A DNA stretch of 64,000 nucleotides from Ornithinimicrobium sediminis (GCF_021272345.1 NZ_JAJSDQ010000005.1:62001-126000); one strand, 5' to 3'; counted from the first letter of the stretch, positions 20,092 to 32,115 are shown. Translations and numbers: made by a program. Notes: generated by a model not told the origin, from the letters alone.

Positions 20092-22116
20092 ATGCGAGTC
20101 TCTCATCGGCGTGCCACCACGCCGCGTTCCACGACCCCACATCCCACCACGCCACGCTCGACGACTGTCCGCCGCGGACTCGTCGGAGCGGCGATCGTCG
20201 CTCTGATGGCGGCGCTCGGCTGGACCCCGATGGCTTTCGCCACCCACTACGAGGCCACCCTGGAAGGCAGCATCTTCCAGATCGACGACGACGCCAACCT
20301 CAGGGTCGACCCCAGCGAGGAGGCAACGCTCGACTGGGCCAACGTGACCCAGATCAACAAGGACGACGCGCCGACCGGGCGTGACGACGACTCCTACAGC
20401 GGCGGCACCAAGGAGGACACCGTCTGTCCCGGTCAGACGACCGGCAGCATCCCCAACAACAAGAGTGACCTGCTGTCGTTCGGCGTCTACGAGGAGGCAG
20501 GCGACCCCGGCTTCCTCCACCTCTACTGGAGCAGGGTCAACGAGCCGTCAGGGACGACCCTGATGGACTTCGAGTTCAACCAGTCCGAGGAGGACTGTGC
20601 GCAGGGGCCCAACAAGACGCGGACCGAGGGCGACCTGCTCCTGGAGTACGCGATCGACCAGGGCGGCGCCCGCGCGGAGATCTACCTGCGCGAGTGGACC
20701 GGAAGCGACTGGGGCCCGGCCCGCAACATCGCGGACCCCGACCCCGTGACCGGTGAGGTCTACGCCACCGGCACCATCAACCAGTCCACCATCCCGGAGG
20801 GTGAGAGCGACGGCCTGGGCGAGATGTCACCACGCACCTTCGGTGAGGCCTCCATCGACCTGGACGTCATCTTCGACGAGGGCAGCTGCTCGTCCTTCGG
20901 CTCCGCCATGCTCAAGAGCCGGGCATCGGACTCCTTCACGTCCCAGCTCAAGGACTTCGTCGCGCCTGTCGGCATCACCCTGACGAACTGCGGCCAGGTG
21001 AAGATCACCAAGGAGACCGCCCCCGCAGGCGACGGGCCGGACTTCTCGTTCTCCAAGACCTTCGACACCGACCCGTCGAGCACGAACCGGGACGACTTCT
21101 CGCTCGGTGACGGTGAGACGGAGACGTTCTTGGGGGTGCTCTTCGGCACCGGGTACACCGTCACCGAGAACGAGCTGCCCGCAGGATGGTCCTTCGACCG
21201 CATCGACTGCGACGCCAGCAGCGCGGGCGTGAGCTATGCGATCGCGGACAGGACGGTGACCTTCGACATCCTCGACGAGGACGACGTGCTGGACTGCACG
21301 TTCTACAACGAGGCGCTGGCCGACCTGACGATCGTCAAACAGGTCACCGACGACCCGGGTGGGCAGACGTTCGGCTTCACCAGCACCTCGCTGGCACCGG
21401 CCGCCTTCGACCTGACCCCGACGGCGACAGGAGAGGCAGGTGAGGACAGCCGCGAGTTCTCCGGTATCGCCACGGGCACCTACGACGTGGACGAGACAGT
21501 GCCGGCCGGCTGGAACCTCACCAGCGCCACCTGTGACAACGGTGACGAGCCCGACGCCGTCACCGTGGGTGCCGGGGACGCGGTCACCTGCACGTTCGTC
21601 AACGCCAGGGAGCGAGGTGCCATCGAGATCACCAAGACCCGCAAGCACGCCGCTGCCGAGGGCGGTGAGGATGCCCATGCCGGGGTGGACTTCGCCGTCA
21701 CCAGTGACGACTACCCGGAGGTGGACCTCACGGTGACCACGGGGGCCGACGGGACGGCCTGTGTGCCCGACCTGCTGTTCGGCGACTACACCGTGACCGA
21801 GACGGTGCCGAACGGCTACGTCAGCGAGGACGCCGAACAGGACGTGGCCGTGGTCGCCGAAGCCGGCTGCGGCGAAGACATCGCCGCCGCCGCGGACGTC
21901 TCCTTCGTCAACACGCCCTTGACGGACGTCACCGTCACGGTCGACAGCCAGGTCGACGGTGGCACGGCTTCCACGATCTCGTGCGTGGACGGGGAGGGCG
22001 CTCTCGTGGAGGAGGACCTGACCAACGCCCCTGGCGACGTGGAGCTGGCCATCGAGGACCTCGAGCCGACCGCACCGGCCGCCACGTTGGTCTGCACGAT
22101 CGTGGTCGACCCCTGA
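20092..22116 (+). CDS. Secreted surface protein with repeated prealbumin/SpaA-like domains
   Basis: A 674-residue exported protein. A long N-terminus rich in Thr, Pro and Arg precedes a hydrophobic signal segment ending near MAFATHYEA (about residue 50). A unique N-terminal domain (about 50-305) is followed by three or four beta-sandwich repeats beginning VKITKETAPAG, LTIVKQVTDDPG and IEITKTRKHAA, each with a YTVTE/YDVDE strand and often a Cys-Asp/Asn pair, as in SpaA/Cna-B type domains. No LPXTG or C-terminal membrane anchor is present. ATG 20092 follows GGAGG at good spacing; an ATG at 20047 lacks it. Function is unknown; adhesin or matrix protein is a guess. Confidence 0.78.
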   Translation: MRVSHRRATTPRSTTPHPTTPRSTTVRRGLVGAAIVALMAALGWTPMAFATHYEATLEGSIFQIDDDANLRVDPSEEATLDWANVTQINKDDAPTGRDDDSYSGGTKEDTVCPGQTTGSIPNNKSDLLSFGVYEEAGDPGFLHLYWSRVNEPSGTTLMDFEFNQSEEDCAQGPNKTRTEGDLLLEYAIDQGGARAEIYLREWTGSDWGPARNIADPDPVTGEVYATGTINQSTIPEGESDGLGEMSPRTFGEASIDLDVIFDEGSCSSFGSAMLKSRASDSFTSQLKDFVAPVGITLTNCGQVKITKETAPAGDGPDFSFSKTFDTDPSSTNRDDFSLGDGETETFLGVLFGTGYTVTENELPAGWSFDRIDCDASSAGVSYAIADRTVTFDILDEDDVLDCTFYNEALADLTIVKQVTDDPGGQTFGFTSTSLAPAAFDLTPTATGEAGEDSREFSGIATGTYDVDETVPAGWNLTSATCDNGDEPDAVTVGAGDAVTCTFVNARERGAIEITKTRKHAAAEGGEDAHAGVDFAVTSDDYPEVDLTVTTGADGTACVPDLLFGDYTVTETVPNGYVSEDAEQDVAVVAEAGCGEDIAAAADVSFVNTPLTDVTVTVDSQVDGGTASTISCVDGEGALVEEDLTNAPGDVELAIEDLEPTAPAATLVCTIVVDP

Positions 22117-22148
22117 CCGCGCGCTGACGACCCGTCGTCACCCGAGCC

Positions 22149-22185
22149 GGAGGCCGGGACCGGATGCGCGCCGGCCCCGGCCTCC
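22149..22185. terminator. Bidirectional hairpin terminator between convergent genes
   Basis: GGAGGCCGGG at 22149-22158 and its exact complement at 22176-22185 form a 10-bp stem, extended after one mismatch by CCGG/CCGG around a 7-base loop. It lies in the 114-bp gap between the ends of the surface-protein gene and the metalloprotease gene. There is no T run, which is common for G+C-rich actinobacterial terminators. Confidence 0.6.
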
Positions 22186-22230
22186 GTCATGCCCGCCGGG
22201 GAGGCCGCATGCGCTGCGCGGCAGCCGAGG

Positions 22231-23166
22231 TCAGCCCAGGTCGCTCGCCTCGAAGGTGTCGCACCGGTTGGGGTCGCCGCTCTCGTAGCCGGTCAGGAAC
22301 CAGCGCTGGCGCTGCTCCGCGGAGCCGTGCGTCCACACGTCGGGGTTGATGCGACCCGAGGTCTGCGCCTGGATGCGGTCGTCACCGACCGCCTCGGCGG
22401 CACTCAGGGCCGACTCCACCTGCTCCTGGGTGACGGGCTCGAGCAGCGTCCGTCCCTCGGCGTCCTCGGTCTGGGAGGCATGGTGCACCCAGACGCCGGC
22501 GAAGCAGTCGGCCTGCAGCTCCACGCGCACGGCGCCGGACTCCGGGCCCTGCCTGTCCTGCTGCGAGGCGGACAGCGCCCCCGTGAGGTTCTGCACGTGG
22601 TGGCCGTACTCGTGCGCCACGACATACATCTGTGACAGCGAGCCACCGTCGCCGCCCAGCTGCTCCAGCTGGTCGAAGAAGCCGGTGTCGAGGTAGATCG
22701 TCGAGTCGACGGGGCAGTAGAAGGGGCCGACGCTGCTGTCGGCCGCGCCACAGCCGGTGTCGACGGAGCCCGAGAAGATGATGGTCTGGGCGGGCTGGTA
22801 GGCGGAGTAGACGCTCTCCCAGTAGTCCTGGACCGAGATCACGGTCCCGACGATGCGGCAGTCGATGTGCTCGTTGGCGTCCGCCCCGGTCTGGCAGTGC
22901 GGGAAGTCGTCCTGGGACGCGCTGCCCTCGCCGTCGGCGGCGCCCACGTACTGCGAGGAGTACTGCATCGGGCTGCTGCCGAGGACCTCACCCGGGGCCG
23001 AGCCCCCGGTGAGACCGCCACCCCCACCGAAGATCATGAACAGGACGAGCAGCAGCAGGCCGCCGATCCCCCCGCCGGCGGCGACGGTGCCACCGCCGGG
23101 ACGCCGCCCGCCGCCACCCCGGCGGACCTGGTCGGTCTTCAGGCTGGCGTTCTCGCGGAACGTCAT
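22231..23166 (-). CDS. ypfJ: YpfJ-family neutral zinc metallopeptidase
   Basis: A 311-residue single-pass membrane protease. A basic, Gly-rich N-terminus leads into a transmembrane helix (about 33-50). The catalytic domain follows, with the zinc motif HEYGHH at 185-190 (His185, Glu186, His189), the third-ligand region ELQADCFAGVW, and paired cysteines that could form disulfides outside the membrane. ATG 23166 is preceded by GGAGG. The frame stays open far upstream but only as antisense to the divergent ABC-F gene. Physiological substrates of this family are not known. Confidence 0.9.
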   Translation of the reverse strand: MTFRENASLKTDQVRRGGGGRRPGGGTVAAGGGIGGLLLLVLFMIFGGGGGLTGGSAPGEVLGSSPMQYSSQYVGAADGEGSASQDDFPHCQTGADANEHIDCRIVGTVISVQDYWESVYSAYQPAQTIIFSGSVDTGCGAADSSVGPFYCPVDSTIYLDTGFFDQLEQLGGDGGSLSQMYVVAHEYGHHVQNLTGALSASQQDRQGPESGAVRVELQADCFAGVWVHHASQTEDAEGRTLLEPVTQEQVESALSAAEAVGDDRIQAQTSGRINPDVWTHGSAEQRQRWFLTGYESGDPNRCDTFEASDLG

Positions 23167-23208
23167 CGGGTCCTCCACGGCGCGGGGAGCAGGGATGTCA
23201 TCCAGCAC

Positions 23209-23228
23209 ACGATACGCCCGCGTAGACT
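23209..23228. promoter_or_regulatory. Divergent -10 candidates for the metalloprotease and ABC-F genes
   Basis: On the minus strand TATCGT (23214-23209) could serve the metalloprotease gene. On the plus strand TAGACT (23223-23228) could serve the ABC-F gene. Both fit TANNNT and lie in the 120-bp spacer between the two starts. Confidence 0.35.
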
Positions 23229-23286
23229 GGGACGTCGCCGTCCGGCCCCCCGGAGTCCCCGTCCCCGCCCCAGGAGTGAAACCCCC

Positions 23287-24885
<1,599 letters not shown>

Positions 24886-24995
24886 CCGGGGCACCCCGAC
24901 CATGTCGTCCGGTCCCACCGTGTCCGTCCGGTGCCCGGTGCGGAATCCCGGACCCGGCGGCAGCGTTGTCCGGCCGAGAGATACGAGGTGATCGC

Positions 24996-26897
24996 ATGAC
25001 GATGCGGGGTATGGGGCACGGCGGGGGACCGGCGTACCGGCAGTTCAGCAAGGACCGCTCGGTCACCGAGCACACCCTGCGCGAGGACACCGCCCGACGG
25101 GTCTGGGGCTACGGGCGGCCGTTCCGGCGTGACATCGGGATCTTCCTGGCGCTCACCGTCCTGGGTGCGGGACTGGTCGCCGCCACCCCGCTGCTGCTGG
25201 GCCGCATCATCGACCGCGGCGTGATCCCGGGCGACCGTGACGTGGTGGTCTCGCTGGGGGTCGTCGTCGCCCTGGTCGCGGTCGTCGAGGCGCTCCTGAT
25301 GGTGGTGACGCGCTGGTTCTCCTCCCGCATCGGCGAGGGGCTCATCCTGGACCTGCGCTCCCAGGTCTTCGGCCACGTCCTGCGTCAGCCCATCGCGTTC
25401 TTCACCCGGGCCCAGACCGGAGCCCTGGTCAACCGGCTGAACACCGACGTCATCGGGGCGCAGCAGGCGTTCACCTCGATCCTGTCCGGCGTGGTGAGCA
25501 ACGTGGTCTCACTGGTGATCCTGCTCATCGCGCTGCTGTCGATGTCGTGGCAGATCACCGTGCTGGCGCTCGTGCTGCTGCCCGTCTTCCTGGTGCCCGC
25601 GAGCTTCATGGGCCGCAGGCTGTCGACCTTGACCCGCACCCAGATGAACCTCAACTCCGAGCTCGCCAGCCGCATGACCGAGCGGTTCAACGTCGCCGGA
25701 GCCCTGCTGGTGCGGCTCTTCGGCGACCCCCGCACGGAGTCGCGCGAGTACGACCACCGCGCCCGGGGGGTTCGTGACACGGGCGTGGCGATCTCGGTGA
25801 ACCGGGTCGTGTTCACCGCCGGCCTGGGCCTGGTCGCGGCCCTGGCCACCGCGATCGTCTACGGCGTGGGTGGACTCATGGCCGTCGAGGGCAGCCTGAG
25901 CGTGGGCACCCTGGTGGCCATGGCGGCGCTGCTGGCGCGCATCTACGGCCCGCTCACGGCGCTGTCCAACGTGCGGGTGGACGTCATGACGGCGCTGGTC
26001 TCCTTCGAGCGCATCTTCGAGATCCTCGACCTGCGCCCGCTGGTCACCGAGGCCGAGGAGCCCGTGGACCTGCCCGAGGGACCCGTGGGCGTCACCTTCG
26101 AGGGCGTGGACTTCGCCTACCCCGCCGCCGACGAGGTGTCCATCGCCTCGCTGGAGCTGCGCCCCGGCGTGGAGCGGGTCGACGGCAGGCCCGTGCTCAG
26201 CGGCCTGGACATCGACATCCCCGCCGGCCGGATGGTCGCCCTGGTCGGGCCCAGCGGGGCCGGCAAGTCCACCCTGACCAGCCTGGTCTCGCGCCTCTAC
26301 GACCCGTCCGCGGGCACGGTGCGCATCGGCGGTGTCGACCTGCGCGAGACCTCCTTCTCGTCACTGCGCCGCACGGTCGGCGTGGTGACCCAGGAGGCGC
26401 ACATGTTCAACGACACGATCCGGGCCAACCTCGCGTATGCCGCGCCCGGGGCCGACGAGGACCAGATGCGGGAGGCCCTGCGCGGGGCCCGCATCTGGGA
26501 CCTGGTCGCGAACCTGCCGGACGGGCTGGACACCGTGGTCGGTGACCGAGGACACCGGCTCTCCGGAGGTGAGAAGCAGCGCCTGGCCATCGCCCGCCTG
26601 CTCCTGAAGTCACCGTCCGTCGTGGTGCTGGACGAGGCCACTGCGCACCTGGACAGCGAGTCGGAGGTGGCCGTCCAGCGAGCCCTCGACGAGGCCCTGG
26701 CCGGACGGACCTCTCTGGTGATCGCGCATCGGCTCTCGACGGTGCGTGACGCGGACCTCATCCTGGTGCTGGCCGGCGGCAGGGTGGTGCAGCAGGGCAG
26801 CCACGAGGAGCTGCTCGCCGAGGGCGGGCTGTACCGCGTGCTCTACGAGACGCAGTTCGCCACCGACACCACGACCCACGACCCGCTGCACCGCTGA
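24996..26897 (+). CDS. ABC transporter, fused permease and ATP-binding domains (exporter)
   Basis: A 633-residue half-transporter with six membrane helices (about 45-335) followed by a nucleotide-binding domain with Walker A GPSGAGKST, signature LSGGEKQRL and Walker B VVVLDEATAHLD. It is likely to work as a homodimer exporting lipids, peptides or drugs; nothing nearby fixes the substrate. ATG 24996 has GAGGTG upstream and is preferred over an ATG 30 nt earlier. The segment between domains has an insertion (about 365-405) that is longer than in most MsbA-like proteins. Confidence 0.88.
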   Translation: MTMRGMGHGGGPAYRQFSKDRSVTEHTLREDTARRVWGYGRPFRRDIGIFLALTVLGAGLVAATPLLLGRIIDRGVIPGDRDVVVSLGVVVALVAVVEALLMVVTRWFSSRIGEGLILDLRSQVFGHVLRQPIAFFTRAQTGALVNRLNTDVIGAQQAFTSILSGVVSNVVSLVILLIALLSMSWQITVLALVLLPVFLVPASFMGRRLSTLTRTQMNLNSELASRMTERFNVAGALLVRLFGDPRTESREYDHRARGVRDTGVAISVNRVVFTAGLGLVAALATAIVYGVGGLMAVEGSLSVGTLVAMAALLARIYGPLTALSNVRVDVMTALVSFERIFEILDLRPLVTEAEEPVDLPEGPVGVTFEGVDFAYPAADEVSIASLELRPGVERVDGRPVLSGLDIDIPAGRMVALVGPSGAGKSTLTSLVSRLYDPSAGTVRIGGVDLRETSFSSLRRTVGVVTQEAHMFNDTIRANLAYAAPGADEDQMREALRGARIWDLVANLPDGLDTVVGDRGHRLSGGEKQRLAIARLLLKSPSVVVLDEATAHLDSESEVAVQRALDEALAGRTSLVIAHRLSTVRDADLILVLAGGRVVQQGSHEELLAEGGLYRVLYETQFATDTTTHDPLHR

Positions 26898-26918
26898 GGA
26901 GAGGCAGCCGCGGGGTGC

Positions 26919-27719
26919 CTACTCGTCCTCCTCGTCCCAGATGCGCGTCCGCTTCGTGCGGCCGGGACGCACGGTCTCCAGGCCCATGGCCTCCCGGTGC
27001 TCCCGGCGGGCCATGACCAGCACCAGGACGAGTCCCAGCGGGGCCGTGAGCCACCACTGCAGGGCGTAGGCCAGGTGGGAGCCCAGCCCCGTGTCGGGCG
27101 GGTCGGCGGGGGCGGGCCGGTCGGGCGTGGCGCCGCTCGGCACGGTCTCCGACTCCAGCACGAGGTAGGCGTCGTACAGCTCCAGGCCGCTGCGCGCGCC
27201 TGCCTCGTCCAGGTTGATCGAGGACAGCTGGCCGGGGATCGGGTCCCGGTCCAGGTCGGCCTCGCCGGTGCGCAGCCACCCGCTGACGCTGACCTCACCC
27301 GTCGGCGCCGGGGGCACCTCCGGCAGGGTCGCCGCGTCCCGCGCGTTCGGCACCCAGCCACGGTTGACCAGGAGCGCACCCGGCCCGCTGTCGAGCACCA
27401 GGGGCACGAGCACCTCGTAGCCGTAGACACCCCGGTAGGGCCGGTTGCGCACGAGGAGCTGGTCCTGCACGGCATACCGTCCCGTGGCCTCCACCGTGGT
27501 CCACCGGTCCTGCTCGGCCAGGGGCGCGTCGGGCGTGGGCAGCACCGCGCCCACCGGCACCGCGGGGGCGCCGTAGTTGCTCTCGACCACCTCCCGGTTG
27601 TCCACCCGGTCCTGGTGCCGCGACCACTGCCAGTTGCCGAGGAGCACCGCCACGACGGCGAAGACGGTCGCCAGCAGCAGGGCCAGCAGGCGGCCCGGGG
27701 TGGTGAGTGTGCGGATCAC
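26919..27719 (-). CDS. SURF1 family cytochrome oxidase biogenesis protein
   Basis: Assists insertion of heme A into cytochrome c oxidase. The 266-residue protein has the SURF1 layout: an N-terminal helix (about 10-28) followed by GNWQWSRHQDR, an external domain with RPYRGVYGYEVLVPL and LVNRGWVPNA, and a C-terminal helix (AYALQWWLTAPLGLVLVLV). GTG start at 27719. A cytosolic acidic/basic tail RTKRTRIWDEEDE ends it. It closes the three-gene minus-strand cluster with a small Cys-rich protein and DUF3099. CtaA and CtaB, acting in the same pathway, lie about 20 kb away in this window. Confidence 0.93.
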   Translation of the reverse strand: MIRTLTTPGRLLALLLATVFAVVAVLLGNWQWSRHQDRVDNREVVESNYGAPAVPVGAVLPTPDAPLAEQDRWTTVEATGRYAVQDQLLVRNRPYRGVYGYEVLVPLVLDSGPGALLVNRGWVPNARDAATLPEVPPAPTGEVSVSGWLRTGEADLDRDPIPGQLSSINLDEAGARSGLELYDAYLVLESETVPSGATPDRPAPADPPDTGLGSHLAYALQWWLTAPLGLVLVLVMARREHREAMGLETVRPGRTKRTRIWDEEDE

Positions 27720-27725
27720 CGGCGG

Positions 27726-27940
27726 TCAGCCGTCGTCGGGGCCGAGAGCGTCGACCGGGACCACCTCGAGGAGGAATCCCCGCAGGTCGACGAAGGTGCT
27801 CAGGTGCTCGCGGTGCTCCTCGCAGGCGGGCCACACCTTGCGCCGCCCCGCCGCGTGCAGCCGCGGGTTGCGCCACACCACGGCATACGTGGCCGTGGCC
27901 CGACACCTTTTCGCGCTGCAGACCAGGTCAGGTGCTGCGC

Positions 27941-27944
<4 letters not shown>
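27726..27944 (-). CDS. Small Cys/His-rich hypothetical protein
   Basis: A 72-residue protein, GTG start at 27944 overlapping the DUF3099 stop (GTGA) and ending 6 nt before the SURF1 start. Cys9-x4-Cys14 and Cys41-x2-His44 (with His47) could bind a metal, in the style of a small zinc ribbon. I do not recognise a named family, although similar short proteins appear beside SURF1 in actinobacteria. The tight overlap on both sides makes it very likely to be a real gene even though it is short. Confidence 0.65.
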
Positions 27945-29006
<1,062 letters not shown>

Positions 29007-29037
29007 CAGCCCACCACGAGCCGACGAGGGACGACAG

Positions 29038-29793
29038 ATGCTGCTGCAGGACAAGAAACTGCTGATCACCGGGGTCCTGACCGACTCCTCCATCGCCTTC
29101 CACGTGGCCCGCCTGGCCCAGGAGCAGGGCGCTGAGGTGGTGCTCACCTCGTTCGGGCGCACCACGCGCATCACCCAGGCGATCGCCCGGCGGCTGCCGC
29201 AGCCGGCGCCCGTCGTCGAGCTTGACGTCAGCAACGACGAGCACCTGGCCACCCTCGCCGATCGGGTGAGCGAGCACGTCGACCGGCTCGACGGGGTGCT
29301 GCACTCCATCGGGTTCGCACCGCGGGGCGCCTTCAACTTCATGGAGGCGGAGTGGGAGGACGTCGCGACAGCCGTGCACGTGTCCGCCTACTCGCTCAAG
29401 GCCCTGGCCAAGGCGTCACTGCCGCTGATGGGCACGGGAGGCAGCGTCGTCGGTCTCACGCTGGACGCGCAGTACGCCTGGCCGGTCTACGACTGGATGG
29501 GTGTCGCCAAGGCTGCCTTCGAGTCGACCAACCGCTACCTGGCACGTGACCTGGGCGCCATGGGCATCCGCAGCAACCTCGTCTCGGCCGGACCCATCTC
29601 TACCACCGCCGCCAAGTCGATCCCGCAGTTCGACCAGTTCGCGACCTGGGGCGAGCACGCACCGCTGGGCTGGGACGTCAAGGACCCGGTGCCTGCTGCG
29701 AAGGCCTGTGCCGCGCTGCTGTCCGACTGGTTCCCGGCCACCACCGGTGAGATCGTCCACGTCGACGGCGGCTTCCACGCGACAGGGTTCTGA
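29038..29793 (+). CDS. fabI: Enoyl-[acyl-carrier-protein] reductase (FabI/InhA type)
   Basis: Catalyses the last reduction step of each fatty acid elongation cycle. The 251-residue protein has the FabI nucleotide-binding start LLITGVLTDSSIA, and the enoyl reductase triad Tyr151-x6-Lys158 within YDWMGVAKAA. It ends with IVHVDGGFHATGF. ATG 29038 follows GAGGGA. FabG and FabI form the membrane-lipid part of this operon; the Mur ligase gene begins 3 nt after its stop and is probably co-transcribed. Confidence 0.95.
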   Translation: MLLQDKKLLITGVLTDSSIAFHVARLAQEQGAEVVLTSFGRTTRITQAIARRLPQPAPVVELDVSNDEHLATLADRVSEHVDRLDGVLHSIGFAPRGAFNFMEAEWEDVATAVHVSAYSLKALAKASLPLMGTGGSVVGLTLDAQYAWPVYDWMGVAKAAFESTNRYLARDLGAMGIRSNLVSAGPISTTAAKSIPQFDQFATWGEHAPLGWDVKDPVPAAKACAALLSDWFPATTGEIVHVDGGFHATGF

Positions 29794-29796
29794 TCG

Positions 29797-32010
29797 ATGA
29801 GCTCCGCCGAGTCCGTCGACCGCGACGGTGCCGGCGACCCTGTGGTCGTGCGCGAGGTGCGCATCCTGGAGGGTCCCAACCTCTACTTCCCGCGTCCGGC
29901 GGTCAAGGTCAGCCTGTCCCTGCCGGGGTACCAGGCAGCAGCACAGGCCCAGATGCGTCAGCTGGCGGAGGAGCTCGGGCTGCGCCGAGCCGCACCGGGC
30001 AAGCCGCACACCGAGCAGCGCCACCGTTTCCTCGTCAGGCTCGTCAGCGTCGTGCTGCGCCGGGTCGGCGCCAGGGCGGGCAGCCGTCTGGCGGTGCGCG
30101 GGCGCACGGTGGCCGACCTCGACGACGTCGTGGTGGCCTTCCCCTGGCGGAGCCGCGGCCGCGGGCAGGCACTGGGGGAGGCGCTCGGCGAGGTGCTGCG
30201 CGCCATGCTCACCGGCCAGGGAGGCGAGGAGGCGCTGGCCGGCGCCGCTGACCGGGTGGCCGCCGCCGAGCGGGGCGCCCCACCGGCGCAGCTGAGGCCG
30301 CGGATCCCGGTGGCCTCCATCACCGGCACCAACGGCAAGACGTCCACCACACGGCTGCTGGCGCACATGGGCATGACGGCGGGCCTGCGCACGGGCTGGA
30401 GCTCCACGGAAGGGGTCTTCGTCCAGGGGGAGCGGGTCGTCTCCGGCGACTACTCCGGACCCTCCGGCGGTCGGCACGTGCTGACAGCACCAGGGGTGCA
30501 GCTCGGCATCCTGGAGACGGCCCGCGGCGGCCTGCTGCTCAAGGGGATGGGCGTCGTGCACAACGACGTCAGCGTGGTCACCAACGTGACGGCCGACCAC
30601 CTCGGACTGCACGGGGTCGACACCGTGGACCAGCTCGCCGAGGTCAAGAGCATCATTACCCGGGTGACCCGCAAGGAGGGCTGGGTCGTCCTCAACGGGG
30701 ACGACCCACGGGTCCGCGCGATGGCCACCCAGGCCAGCGGGCGGATCTGGATGTTCAGCCTGCACCCCGACTCACCGGCGCTGCGCGAGGCCCTGGACTC
30801 GGGAGGCCGCGGCATCACCGTCCTGGACGGCGACATCGTCATCCTGCGACGGGACGCCGACCCTGAGCGGCTGGTCCGCGTCGTCGACGTCCCGATGACG
30901 CTCTCCGGTCTCAGTGAGCACAACATCGCCAACGCCCTGGCCGCCACGGCTGCCGCCCTGGGCCTCGGTCTGCCCCGTGAGCATGTCGTCGAGGGGCTGC
31001 GGACCTTCGCCCCCGACCTGCAGCACAACCCGGGCCGCATGAACGTCTGGACCGTGCCGCTCCCGGCAGGGGGCAAGGGCACGGTCATCGTCGACCTCGC
31101 GCACAACGAGGCCGGCCTGGACGCGCTGCTGACGGTCGCCGAGGGTCTGCGCCCGCCCGGCTCCCGCGTGCACCTCGGTCTCGGCGGTGTCGGTGACCGC
31201 ACCGACGACATCCTGGTTGGGCTGGGCGAGATGGCCGGGCGCCGCGCCGACCGGGTCGAGATCACCCACAAGGGCCACTACCTGCGGGGGCGCACCCTCG
31301 AGGGCCTCGAGGCACAGTTCGTGCAGGGGCTGGCCAACGTCGGTGCCGTGGCCGCTGGTGTGTCGGCGACGGAGGTCGAGGGCCTGGCCGCGCTCGTGGA
31401 GCACATGGCCGAGGGCGACGTCGGCGCGCTCATGTGCCACGCCGAGCGCCCGGCCGTGGTGCAGTGGCTCGAGGAGCACGGCGCCACGGCCGACACCCCC
31501 CGGCAGATCCGCCGCAAGGTCATCGCTGCACGCGGGGAGCACGAGCTGGAGTCGGTGCTCGCAGCCGTGGCCGACCAGCGCGGCGCGGACAGGGTCAGCG
31601 CCGCCCGAGACCTGGTCGAGGCCCACCCCGGTGACCCCCGCCTCGTCTACGAGCTCGCCTCCGCGCTCGACGCCGACGGTGACGAGGAGTCCGCCGTCGT
31701 GCACTACCGGGCGGCGCTGGCCCAGGGCCTGCGGGAACCGCACCGCTTCCGGGCGCAGGTGCAGCTCGCCTCGAGCATGCGCACCCTGGGCCAGCGCGCC
31801 GAGGCGGCCGAGCTGCTCGCCGAGGTGGCCGCGAGCCGTCCTGACAGCGCCGCCGTGGCGGTGCTCCGCGCCCTGCTGGCCGCAGACGAGGGGCACGCCG
31901 AGGACGGGGTGGCGGGACTCGTCGACTTCGTCATGACGCATGCGACGGGGGCCGACGACGTGGGCTACCGCCCGGCGATGCTGGCCTACGCCCAGGCCCT
32001 GCGCGGCTGA
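29797..32010 (+). CDS. CphA-like Mur ligase fused to a C-terminal TPR domain
   Basis: A 737-residue ATP-dependent amide ligase homologue. Residues 1-170 resemble the N-terminal domain of cyanophycin synthetase (REVRILEGPNLYFP against the CphA sequence ESRVYRGPNIWNYE). A Mur-ligase domain follows, with P-loop GTNGKT at 177-182, NVTADHLGLHG and VDLAHNEAGLDAL. The ATP-grasp domain found between these parts in true CphA is absent. Residues about 580-737 are all-helical with TPR-like pairs (ARDLVEAHPGDPRLVYELASAL and so on; quoted in part). ATG 29797 lies 3 nt after fabI. It is convergent with cphA. It could add a side-chain amino acid to a polymer or act on cyanophycin fragments; this is inference. 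Confidence 0.8.
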   Translation: MSSAESVDRDGAGDPVVVREVRILEGPNLYFPRPAVKVSLSLPGYQAAAQAQMRQLAEELGLRRAAPGKPHTEQRHRFLVRLVSVVLRRVGARAGSRLAVRGRTVADLDDVVVAFPWRSRGRGQALGEALGEVLRAMLTGQGGEEALAGAADRVAAAERGAPPAQLRPRIPVASITGTNGKTSTTRLLAHMGMTAGLRTGWSSTEGVFVQGERVVSGDYSGPSGGRHVLTAPGVQLGILETARGGLLLKGMGVVHNDVSVVTNVTADHLGLHGVDTVDQLAEVKSIITRVTRKEGWVVLNGDDPRVRAMATQASGRIWMFSLHPDSPALREALDSGGRGITVLDGDIVILRRDADPERLVRVVDVPMTLSGLSEHNIANALAATAAALGLGLPREHVVEGLRTFAPDLQHNPGRMNVWTVPLPAGGKGTVIVDLAHNEAGLDALLTVAEGLRPPGSRVHLGLGGVGDRTDDILVGLGEMAGRRADRVEITHKGHYLRGRTLEGLEAQFVQGLANVGAVAAGVSATEVEGLAALVEHMAEGDVGALMCHAERPAVVQWLEEHGATADTPRQIRRKVIAARGEHELESVLAAVADQRGADRVSAARDLVEAHPGDPRLVYELASALDADGDEESAVVHYRAALAQGLREPHRFRAQVQLASSMRTLGQRAEAAELLAEVAASRPDSAAVAVLRALLAADEGHAEDGVAGLVDFVMTHATGADDVGYRPAMLAYAQALRG

Positions 32011-32115
32011 GGCCGGTCTCCGGGCGGCTGCCTCAGCGCGACGGGGCCTGCGGCTCCGCGCCGGACGGCGGACGGCGGACGAGCGGACGAGCCCCGCCCA
32101 CCGCCCGGGCGTGCC

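Noticed and set aside
32011-32115. Repeats of CGGACG/CGGACGAG between the Mur ligase and cphA genes
   Set aside because: Short and irregular; no hairpin with a clear terminator form was found.
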